Below are positions 1 to 6,741 of a stretch of DNA of 15,732 nt, one piece after another; within the stretch, counting starts at the first letter, position 1, and each line of letters begins with the position of its first letter. Below the pieces are notes generated by a model that searched no databases, was not told where the DNA came from, and saw only the letters and a program-made list of their open reading frames with translations. The stretch is from Lachnospira sp. UBA5912 (lineage in GTDB: Bacteria > Bacillota > Clostridia > Lachnospirales > Lachnospiraceae): positions 14,072 to 29,803 of the forward strand of contig DJDY01000144.1 of NCBI GenBank assembly GCA_002435585.1, read 5' to 3'. A program made the translations under genes and the position numbers.

Positions 1-798
1 AGTAGCCAGATCATCAGTAATAACATTATACTGGCTCTGACGTTCGTGAAATGCATCATAATCCTTCTGGGATTCTGTATACACCCTCCACTGCATATTG
101 ATAAAATCATTGTTATATAATCCAATTTTATCATAACCACCATCTGGAGATTGTCCAACTGAAAGTCCATATGATATATACACATTTAACACATGTGCCG
201 GCAATCTGGTTATCTGATAATAATCTGCCATATCAAGATACCATGGCGTTACATTTATAACCACATCCGGCAATCCACCAATATCTTCCCAATCATATAA
301 TTCATCTGTTTTCGAGGCATATACAAATTTTAACTTATAATCATTTTCTTTGAAATAATTATAGGTCTGTTCATATATTCTACTTCTATCATCATAATCC
401 CTGTCTATAAGTGGCACCGGGATCACACTTACATCAAACATGTCATCTGCACTTAACTTTCTATATAAATCTTCTGCTGGCCATTCTGCCGCTGATATTG
501 GTAAAAAGGCTATTTTTATCTTTTCTCCATGTATAACTTTCTTTCTGATTACACTTCTTCCATACTGCATATAAGCTCTGTGACATATTCTATACAATCT
601 ATCACATCCTGGTATAGTATTCCTCATTGAAAACAATGCAGCAAGATGTTCATAGCTTAACATCTTCATATATTTCGATTTTTCTTTATCATCGCTGCTA
701 TCATTAAAAATACCTTTATCATACACATCCAATAGTTCAGACACAAGATCAGCTATTTGATCTCCAGTAAGAACTTTCTGCTCGTTTCTGATTTTCAT
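1..798 (-). CDS. CDP-glycerol glycerophosphotransferase-like protein, N-terminal part (truncated by window edge)
   Basis: The open frame starts with ATG at 798 and stays open for 266 codons to the window edge, so the C-terminus is missing. A GGAG lies 7-11 bases upstream of the ATG. Residues 1-90 are mostly helical and of no recognised family. From about residue 99 a strand begins (KIKIAFLPISAAEWPAEDLY), followed by DYDDRSRIYEQTYNYF and then GLPDVVINVTPWY and HVLNVYISYG. The same order (strand with a WxxxxLY element, YNYF-type helix, PD(I/V)V...PW, Y(I/V)xYG) is what I know from the N-terminal half of CDP-glycerol:poly(glycerophosphate) glycerophosphotransferases of teichoic-acid type. That family transfers glycerol phosphate from CDP-glycerol at the cytoplasmic face of the membrane. 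The catalytic C-terminal half is not visible, so a non-catalytic relative or another GT-B protein remains possible. It is divergent from the glycosyltransferase at 1032. Confidence 0.6.
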   Translation of the reverse strand, partial: MKIRNEQKVLTGDQIADLVSELLDVYDKGIFNDSSDDKEKSKYMKMLSYEHLAALFSMRNTIPGCDRLYRICHRAYMQYGRSVIRKKVIHGEKIKIAFLPISAAEWPAEDLYRKLSADDMFDVSVIPVPLIDRDYDDRSRIYEQTYNYFKENDYKLKFVYASKTDELYDWEDIGGLPDVVINVTPWYLDMADYYQITRLPAHVLNVYISYGLSVGQSPDGGYDKIGLYNNDFINMQWRVYTESQKDYDAFHERQSQYNVITDDLAT

Positions 799-889
799 AT
801 ATATATTCTCCTAAAACTATTGTATTATCTTTAACTAAACATTGATTTATCTAATTAAAAACCTGACATAATATATATCATATTCTTAT

Positions 890-919
890 ACTATAATAAA
901 TTCCTTCAAATTATTGTAA
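890..919 (-). promoter_or_regulatory. Possible promoter of the leftmost minus-strand gene
   Basis: On the minus strand TTACAA (914-919) and TATAGT (890-895) are separated by 18 bases, about 90 bases ahead of the ATG at 798. The region is very AT-rich, so chance matches are likely. Confidence 0.3.
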
Positions 920-968
920 TATAAATGCAATTATGTATAAGTACTCCTATACTTAACTGCTCTTCATC

Positions 969-997
969 TTGAATTATATAGTGTAATAACTTATTAT
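969..997 (+). promoter_or_regulatory. Promoter for the glycosyltransferase pair
   Basis: TTGAAT (969-974) and TATTAT (992-997) are separated by exactly 17 bases, a good sigma-A type match. Transcription would start near 1004, giving a leader of about 28 bases with the ribosome binding site GAGGAAAG at 1021-1028. The same two hexamers with the same spacing recur at 4980-5008, in front of the other plus-strand glycosyltransferase. Confidence 0.55.
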
Positions 998-1031
998 TAG
1001 TATATATCATTTATGAACAAGAGGAAAGACT

Positions 1032-2057
1032 ATGAAGAAAGTTTCTATTGTAACTCCATGCTACAATGTTGAAAAATATATTACCCAGTTTCTTGACTGC
1101 ATAATTAATCAGACAATTGGAATAAATAATATCGAACTTATTCTGATAGACGATGCTTCTACCGACAGCACACCTGATATAATAAGAAACTATGAAAGGC
1201 TATATCCTGATACGATTATAGCTATTTTTAACGATACTAACCTCAAACAAGGTACCTGTCGTAATATTGCTCTTGATAACTATGTTTCCAGCGAATATTT
1301 CTGCTTTATTGACAGCGATGATATCGTTCCTTTGTATTATCTTGAATACTTATATAATATAGCTCAGGATAACCTTGCTGATGTTATACAGCTAAAGTTC
1401 TCATATGACCTTGCAGGCATACCAGAATCTAAAAATATGCTTACATATAACACATTTATATGTGACAACGAAGAAAAAAGAAAGCAGCTTATAATAGGCA
1501 ATGATTATCTGAATGAGAGCTGTACATGCAAATTCATACTAAAGTCATATTATGATAAATACCACTTTCATTTTGCCGAAGGTGTTGCATATGAGGAACC
1601 TCTGTTCACTCACCCCATAAAACACACTGCCAATATCATATGCAGGATAAATGAACCTCTATATTATTACCGCCGTAATCCTGATGGAACAATGTTATCA
1701 TATATGCAGAATTATGATACTATATACCAGCACATGTTCGTACAGCTGGAAACCTTTAACTATGTCAAAAACAATATTGGCATTGATAAATATATACATG
1801 AAATGGAATTATACTTCCTGCATTCGTTCTGCTACGAAACAATTAGTTTTTTGAATACACGTCATATGCCTGTAACCATTGAACTCTTCCGCTATATGTG
1901 TTCCGTAACTAATATGATTATACCTGATATATCATCTAATCCTTACTTTGGTGTCAAAGGAACATACTCGAATAAAGCTATTGCTGATTATATCAATCAA
2001 TATAATCAAGGAGCCGATATAAACGAAATCTTAAACGAACTAAAAAATATTTTTTAA
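1032..2057 (+). CDS. GT2-family glycosyltransferase (GT-A fold)
   Basis: A 341-residue protein with a complete GT-A core starting at the N-terminus. Residues 4-11 (VSIVTPCY) are the first strand. DD at 40-41 sits in the nucleotide-binding IDDAST segment, and FIDSDD (92-97) carries the metal-binding DxD. EGVAYEEPLF (183-192) supplies an acidic pair in the usual position of the catalytic base. The remaining 140 residues are a helical tail typical of bacterial GT2 enzymes. By family it should transfer a sugar from a nucleotide sugar at the cytoplasmic side during assembly of a surface polysaccharide; donor and acceptor cannot be read from sequence. The ATG is chosen because GAGGAAAG lies just before it and the first strand begins three residues later. 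A second glycosyltransferase follows 48 bases downstream on the same strand, so the two are probably cotranscribed. Confidence 0.9.
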   Translation: MKKVSIVTPCYNVEKYITQFLDCIINQTIGINNIELILIDDASTDSTPDIIRNYERLYPDTIIAIFNDTNLKQGTCRNIALDNYVSSEYFCFIDSDDIVPLYYLEYLYNIAQDNLADVIQLKFSYDLAGIPESKNMLTYNTFICDNEEKRKQLIIGNDYLNESCTCKFILKSYYDKYHFHFAEGVAYEEPLFTHPIKHTANIICRINEPLYYYRRNPDGTMLSYMQNYDTIYQHMFVQLETFNYVKNNIGIDKYIHEMELYFLHSFCYETISFLNTRHMPVTIELFRYMCSVTNMIIPDISSNPYFGVKGTYSNKAIADYINQYNQGADINEILNELKNIF

Positions 2058-2105
2058 AAATCATCAAAAAATATATCTTTAAAAAGTAAATGGAGAAATC
2101 TATAT

Positions 2106-3452
2106 ATGAAACAACAACCCTCTGATACAGAAGAATATGTTAACGCAGTTATCAATGAAGATAAAGAATGGCACAAGGAATATGATGAATCACTGCTATC
2201 CATAACTGATTCAATTAATAATTTTCTGGCAATTAACACAGACAACTCATTATATACACTTTGTACATTTCTCACTGCTCCCGAGATTATAAAAGTTTTT
2301 AAGGAAATCCCTGAGATTGCCCACTGTTTTGTAGCTGCCAATATAACTGCTAATGAGTTCAATAATAATTTAACAGATTCACTATATCTAAAAAACACAT
2401 TGGATATATCTGGCGTTATCAAAAAAAATACTTATTATAAATTTTTACTGCTTAATATAGAATATAACGTAGATAAAGAAAAAGCCCTTAAACAATTAGC
2501 CCTTAACATATATAATAAATCCATATCACACATTGCACTTGAACAACTAATAAATACAACCTCACTTAACAAAGAATATGTTACGGATTGTATATTACAT
2601 TATATTGATGAATATGATGAAAGCAATAATAGAAATGAAATTAATATTCCTGGCTATAAAACGCCAGCTATAATAAATTGTAGTTCTTACGAAAATGAAT
2701 TGTCATCTCATAATCATATGCGTAATATATCTGACACTGCCAACGCCAAGAATAACTGTACACCTGTTGTTGCCAATGTGAATCATGATGCTGCATATGA
2801 TGCTACCAAATTCTGTTTTATAATATGTTCAAACAACGAACAATACGAGGCTGAATGTATTAAATATATCAACAATCTCATAATTCCTGATGGTTATACA
2901 ATAGACATTATAGTAGTCCATAATGCTGCTTCCATGACATCCGGCTATAACAGAGCAATGCTTTCATCTAATGCCAAATATAAAATATACCTTCATCAGG
3001 ATGTATTTATACTTAATAAGAATATCTTATCTGATATTTTGAAAGAATTTCACAATCCTCATACTGGTATGATAGGAATGGTTGGCTCTAAAAAGCTTCC
3101 AAGGACGTGTATTATGTGGTTTGGATGGCGTATAGGTCATTTTATTGCCAACAATATATATCACACTACTGATTCTGTCCTTGAAGATATAAAACATTCA
3201 ACATCTGTCGAAGCTATTGATGGTTTTATAATGATTACACAATACGATATACCATGGCGTGAAGATATATTTACCGGCTGGGATTTCTATGATATATCAC
3301 AAAGCTTTGAATTCAGAAAAAATAATTATGATATTATAATTCCGCCTTCTGTCCGTGCATGGTGCTTTCATGATGATGGAATAATGAATCTGGATTCTTA
3401 TTATGACACCAGGAAAATATTTATGAAAGAATATGCATACATGTTGCATTGA
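2106..3452 (+). CDS. Glycosyltransferase of the Glyco_tranf_2_5-like type with N-terminal helical domain
   Basis: A 448-residue protein. Residues 1-170 are acidic and predicted helical, with no family I recognise; 180-232 look like a linker rich in Asn and Ser. The C-terminal domain from about 236 has FCFIICSNN as first strand, DIIVVHNAA (267-275), YLHQDVFI (295-302) where HQD replaces the usual DxD, VEAIDGF (368-374), GWDFYD (391-396) and WCFHDDG (419-425). This order matches, from memory, the Glyco_tranf_2_5 glycosyltransferase-like family (PF13712), common in Firmicute and cyanobacterial surface-glycan loci. The TSGYNRAM segment at 278-285 corresponds to the region where such enzymes pick a single altered residue in the donor loop. 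The start is supported by GGAGA at 2092-2096. It follows the 1032 gene closely and probably acts on the same glycan. Confidence 0.8.
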   Translation: MKQQPSDTEEYVNAVINEDKEWHKEYDESLLSITDSINNFLAINTDNSLYTLCTFLTAPEIIKVFKEIPEIAHCFVAANITANEFNNNLTDSLYLKNTLDISGVIKKNTYYKFLLLNIEYNVDKEKALKQLALNIYNKSISHIALEQLINTTSLNKEYVTDCILHYIDEYDESNNRNEINIPGYKTPAIINCSSYENELSSHNHMRNISDTANAKNNCTPVVANVNHDAAYDATKFCFIICSNNEQYEAECIKYINNLIIPDGYTIDIIVVHNAASMTSGYNRAMLSSNAKYKIYLHQDVFILNKNILSDILKEFHNPHTGMIGMVGSKKLPRTCIMWFGWRIGHFIANNIYHTTDSVLEDIKHSTSVEAIDGFIMITQYDIPWREDIFTGWDFYDISQSFEFRKNNYDIIIPPSVRAWCFHDDGIMNLDSYYDTRKIFMKEYAYMLH

Positions 3453-3491
3453 TTCTTATCACGATACAAACAAAACATTTAAGAAAAAAGG

Positions 3492-3576
3492 GGCTGTCGC
3501 ATTAAGAATTATTCATGCAATACATAGAACAACTGGGAAAAATATATATGATATAGTTTTTCCTATTGCGACAGCC
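3492..3576. repeat. MITE-like or terminator-like 10-bp inverted repeat with nested hairpin
   Basis: Perfect 10-bp arms GGCTGTCGCA (3492-3501) and TGCGACAGCC (3567-3576) enclose 65 bases. Inside, GGAAAAA (3536-3542) pairs with TTTTTCC (3557-3563), and TATAT (3543-3547) can pair with ATATA (3551-3555) past one bulged G, giving a second stem. The element sits between convergent genes. Read on the minus strand, the outer arm is followed directly by CCC and a run of six T, as in a terminator, so it may end transcription of the radical SAM gene. The GC-rich arms, unlike the AT-rich surroundings, also resemble IS or MITE ends. No target duplication is obvious. Confidence 0.55.
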
Positions 3577-3691
3577 GCAACATCTCAAACTTATATTAAC
3601 TTCTATGAGGATAAAACGAGTAAAACACCCTCTCGGTTTAATAACACATCTAACTCATATTAATTCCATAAGATTAATATTACTTGTTTTA

Positions 3692-4771
3692 TTATAAACA
3701 CCAATCACTTTTCTTAATAGGTTCTTTAGATATTCCCCATTTAAAAGCTTCATCTTCACCACAATATCTACATGACTCCATTGGCTGAATAAGCCTGTCC
3801 TTAATCTTCCATCCATCTATTCCTGGTTCATATATATCTATACAATCATTTCTGTTCATTTCTGGAAGCTTTTCATTATATCTTTCATTAAAATATTTAT
3901 TCAGGAACGGCGTACAACATGCAGCCAGCATTCCTTTAGATAAAAAAGTACAATTTTTTCTCATACACTGATTAAATATCACTTTTTCGTCTGAATCCCC
4001 ATTAATATTTATATGCTTAGCAAAACTCTCTTTTTCCAGCCTCAGCTCTGCATTTAATCCATGGTTCTTTACGAATCTGATAATTTTGTCATTATCAAGA
4101 CATTCATAATCAGATATTGATATTAAAACACCATTATCTTTGATTATCTGAATCAGCACATCCGTTATCGATAGTAGTAATATTCCGTTAGTAACAACAG
4201 TTATACATGCATATGGAAATGCATCTCTTGCTGATATTATAAACTTACCAATATCTTTATTCAGTAAAGGTTCACCTCCAAGAAGATATATGGTTTTAAT
4301 CTGAGAAAAATACTCTGAAAGCTTATGTATATCTTTATTAAACTGCTCATAATCAGCATATACCGGATTCGTAACCAGATTAGAAAAATGCGCACAGCCA
4401 CGACAATTAAGATTACAATGATCCGCCAGATGAAACTCAATCTGATTAAGCACAGGCCCCACTTCAGAATATCTTGCAATACAGCCATAATTAACTATAT
4501 CCTCTGGAATTATATAAATATCGTTAATTCCAATTTGTTTTAAAATATTGGTATAATATGTATTTTCCGGTTCTGTCTGCAATACACCATCTATCTCACC
4601 TTTCTTATACATTTCTAACAATTCACTTAACGAATAGGTAACATCTGATGATGCATAATCGCCAAGACATACATCTGATAATCCAGCTATTGAAGCTGCT
4701 ACATTATTTTTTTGCAATTTTTCAAGTGTATTATTCCAGCTTGCTGCCTGACCAAATGCTATTAATCTCAT
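3692..4771 (-). CDS. Radical SAM protein with SPASM-like C-terminal cysteines
   Basis: A 359-residue protein. The radical SAM cluster motif CNLNCRGC is at residues 119-126 (Cys 119, 123, 126; CxxxCxxC), followed by GGEP at 165-168, the SAM-binding motif. C-terminal cysteines at about 269, 274, 285, 286, 334 and 337 (the last two as CRYC) suggest an auxiliary iron-sulfur cluster of SPASM or twitch type. Residues 1-95 form a small alpha/beta domain starting RLIAFGQAASW, resembling the Rossmann-like domains found beside sugar-modifying enzymes. The frame has an earlier ATG at 4822, but that lacks a ribosome binding site; the ATG at 4771 has AGGAAA at 4777-4782, five bases away, and begins at the strand. 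Its place among glycosyltransferases suggests it modifies a sugar or a carrier peptide. The reaction is unknown. It is divergent from the 5053 gene. Confidence 0.85.
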   Translation of the reverse strand: MRLIAFGQAASWNNTLEKLQKNNVAASIAGLSDVCLGDYASSDVTYSLSELLEMYKKGEIDGVLQTEPENTYYTNILKQIGINDIYIIPEDIVNYGCIARYSEVGPVLNQIEFHLADHCNLNCRGCAHFSNLVTNPVYADYEQFNKDIHKLSEYFSQIKTIYLLGGEPLLNKDIGKFIISARDAFPYACITVVTNGILLLSITDVLIQIIKDNGVLISISDYECLDNDKIIRFVKNHGLNAELRLEKESFAKHININGDSDEKVIFNQCMRKNCTFLSKGMLAACCTPFLNKYFNERYNEKLPEMNRNDCIDIYEPGIDGWKIKDRLIQPMESCRYCGEDEAFKWGISKEPIKKSDWCL

Positions 4772-4940
4772 AATAATTTCCTGCCTTCTATTCAACTTAT
4801 CCTTAAAAAAATATATCTCCATGCATTGACATAATCATATTTTTCTGCCAGTACCTGTAATTCTCTTGATGGAAATATATATATGCACTCTCATTATCCT
4901 TAAGATAGTAAGACACACCACATAATTAATACATGTTTAA

Positions 4941-4970
4941 AGTATAACATATTTCAACTGTTTGTTTCAG
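4941..4970 (-). promoter_or_regulatory. Possible extended -10 promoter of the radical SAM gene
   Basis: On the minus strand TGTTATACT (4941-4949) is an extended -10 element. CTGAAA (4965-4970), 18 bases upstream of TATACT, is a weak -35. Transcription would start near 4934, leaving a leader of about 160 bases before the preferred ATG at 4771. Confidence 0.35.
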
Positions 4971-4972
4971 CC

Positions 4973-5008
4973 TTTATTCTTGAATAAAATCTACAAATGA
5001 ATTATTAT
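4973..5008 (+). promoter_or_regulatory. Promoter of the 5053 glycosyltransferase, with overlapping inverted repeat
   Basis: TTGAAT (4980-4985) and TATTAT (5003-5008) are 17 bases apart, the same hexamers and spacing as at 969-997. The -35 hexamer overlaps a 7-bp inverted repeat, TTTATTC (4973-4979) and GAATAAA (4982-4988), which could be an operator. Transcription would start near 5015. Confidence 0.55.
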
Positions 5009-5052
5009 CTTACTACATGTAATAAAAGACACGCACAGAAATGAGGATTAGT

Positions 5053-6621
5053 ATGAACACAAAAGAAATACTCATAAAGCTTAAAGATGCCGTTTTAAAT
5101 AATGCCATGGCTACAAATGACGTACCAATAAGAGATATAAAAGATGCTCTTATTGCAGAATATTCTGTTGCCATAGGAAAAGATACAATTGAATATAACC
5201 GGCTATGCAATTATTGTTCTATCATTCCAGATGCTGGACTTAATCGGAATGAAACAGTAAGCTTTATAGACCGGATGATTAATTATTCTATAGAAATATC
5301 CAACCACACATCTGTAAATAACGCCGAGCTTCCTGATGATATCGACCCTTATGAACAATATAAGATATATCTTGAGCTCTCAGAGCAATATAAAACAACT
5401 AACATTAACCAATATTATCTATGCCTGGAAAATGCCTGCTTTCACTGTAAGGATGACAATATAAAGCAGGAAATACATGATAAGATGACAGCTGTCAAAG
5501 ACTCTGGCTGTGTTACTGTTAAACCAGTCAGCATAGTAATCGTATCATATAACTGCATGTATCTTATGCAGAAATGCATAGAAAGCATCCGTAATTACTG
5601 TTATAAACCTTCTTATGAAATAATTGTTGTAGATAATGCTTCGACTGATGGTGTTACAGACTGGCTTGAACAGCAGCCTGATATCATACTTATAAAAAGT
5701 AATACAAACCTGGGATTCCCTAAGGGCTGTAATATCGGCATACTTAACTCTGAAAAGGATAACGATATATTCCTGCTTAATAATGATACAAGACTTACAC
5801 CTAACTCACTATTCTGGTTAAGAATGGGACTATATAAAGATGATGAGACTGGTGCAACTGGTGCTATATGCAACTATAATGGTGCACTTCAATACCGCGA
5901 ATTATTCTTTACATCACTTGATGATTACACCAAATATGGTTATGCTAATAACGTGCCTATGGAAAATGCCTACGAAGAATGTACTATAATCTGTGGATTT
6001 GCCATGTTGTTAAAACGCCATGCACTTGACCAATCGAACCTTTTAGATGAGAATCTCTCTCCTGGCTACTATGATGATGATGATATATCTATGCAGATAC
6101 GAAAACTTGGTTACAAACTATATATATGCCACAATAGTTTTATATATCACGCTGGAAGCCAGAGTTTTGGTGTACTTCCTTCTGACAGCGTATTAAATAT
6201 ATGCAGCCGAAATAGAGATTATATATGGAAAAAATGGGGATTTGACCCACTTAATAACACTATTGGAAATATATTTAAGATGATATATGCAACAGATGAA
6301 CCTCTTGCACTACTTGAAATCAACGCCCACAATGGTGCAAGCTATGCACATCTAAACTATATATGTCCTAAGCTTACATATGTAGGTTACGAGAACAATC
6401 CATCTTATATACCGCTTACTATAAAAGATGCTCATATAACATATACTGATTATGACAATATCGACTTTTCTCAATATGACAAAGAATTCGATTATATTAT
6501 AATTAACAACGCCGCTGAATATAGTGATGAGGAACGTAACAGCTTCAATGCAATATTATATGGCTGCTTAAAGCCTGACGGGCAGCTTATATGGAACGAC
6601 AATACACCTCATAATGACTAA
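5053..6621 (+). CDS. GT2-family glycosyltransferase with degenerate methyltransferase-like C-terminal domain
   Basis: A 522-residue protein. ATG at 5041 is in frame, but its own bases form part of the ribosome binding site (AGGA at 5044-5047) for the ATG at 5053, so 5053 is preferred. Residues 1-150 are helical and unrecognised. Residues 158-390 are a GT-A domain of the rhamnosyltransferase-like GT2 group: VSIVIVSYN at the first strand, EIIVVDNASTDG, NLGFPKGCN, LLNNDT with NND at about 243-245 as the metal-binding motif, ICGFAMLL, and YYDDDD (339-344) near the catalytic base. Residues 418-511 follow a class I methyltransferase pattern (LLEINAHNGAS, DYIIINNAAE, CLKPDGQL), but the glycine-rich SAM loop is lost, so it is probably inactive or structural. 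It is likely a transferase for a surface glycan; substrates are unknown. It is monocistronic and converges on the 6742 gene. Confidence 0.85.
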   Translation: MNTKEILIKLKDAVLNNAMATNDVPIRDIKDALIAEYSVAIGKDTIEYNRLCNYCSIIPDAGLNRNETVSFIDRMINYSIEISNHTSVNNAELPDDIDPYEQYKIYLELSEQYKTTNINQYYLCLENACFHCKDDNIKQEIHDKMTAVKDSGCVTVKPVSIVIVSYNCMYLMQKCIESIRNYCYKPSYEIIVVDNASTDGVTDWLEQQPDIILIKSNTNLGFPKGCNIGILNSEKDNDIFLLNNDTRLTPNSLFWLRMGLYKDDETGATGAICNYNGALQYRELFFTSLDDYTKYGYANNVPMENAYEECTIICGFAMLLKRHALDQSNLLDENLSPGYYDDDDISMQIRKLGYKLYICHNSFIYHAGSQSFGVLPSDSVLNICSRNRDYIWKKWGFDPLNNTIGNIFKMIYATDEPLALLEINAHNGASYAHLNYICPKLTYVGYENNPSYIPLTIKDAHITYTDYDNIDFSQYDKEFDYIIINNAAEYSDEERNSFNAILYGCLKPDGQLIWNDNTPHND

Positions 6622-6684
6622 ATTTCAACTCTTGTCATATATATTAATATATTAACGACATTGCACTGCATAACGACCAAACAA

Positions 6685-6734
6685 ATATTAGGGAATGATA
6701 AAACATCCTAAAATGCTTTATTACTCCCTAATAT
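6685..6734. terminator. Bidirectional terminator between convergent genes
   Basis: ATATTAGGGA (6685-6694) and TCCCTAATAT (6725-6734) are perfect 10-bp arms, and the stem continues inward almost unbroken (6696-6705 against 6714-6723) to a loop of about 8 bases. A T-rich stretch follows on the plus side (6739-6749), and the other strand continues into TTTGTTTGG. It lies in the gap between the glycosyltransferase ending at 6621 and the minus-strand gene ending at 6742, so it can serve both. Confidence 0.75.
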
Positions 6735-6741
6735 CAAAATT

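Noticed and set aside
2054..2422. 122-residue minus-strand ORF
   Set aside because: Antisense shadow of the 2106 glycosyltransferase, which has recognisable motifs and a good ribosome binding site.
3612..3640. Hairpin candidate as plus-strand terminator
   Set aside because: The stem is 4+4 pairs with a mismatch and an 11-base loop, with no T run after it.
3433..3663. Small ORF of 76 residues after the second glycosyltransferase
   Set aside because: It overlaps the end of the preceding gene and spans the inverted repeat; there is no ribosome binding site, and its sequence is explained by the repeat.
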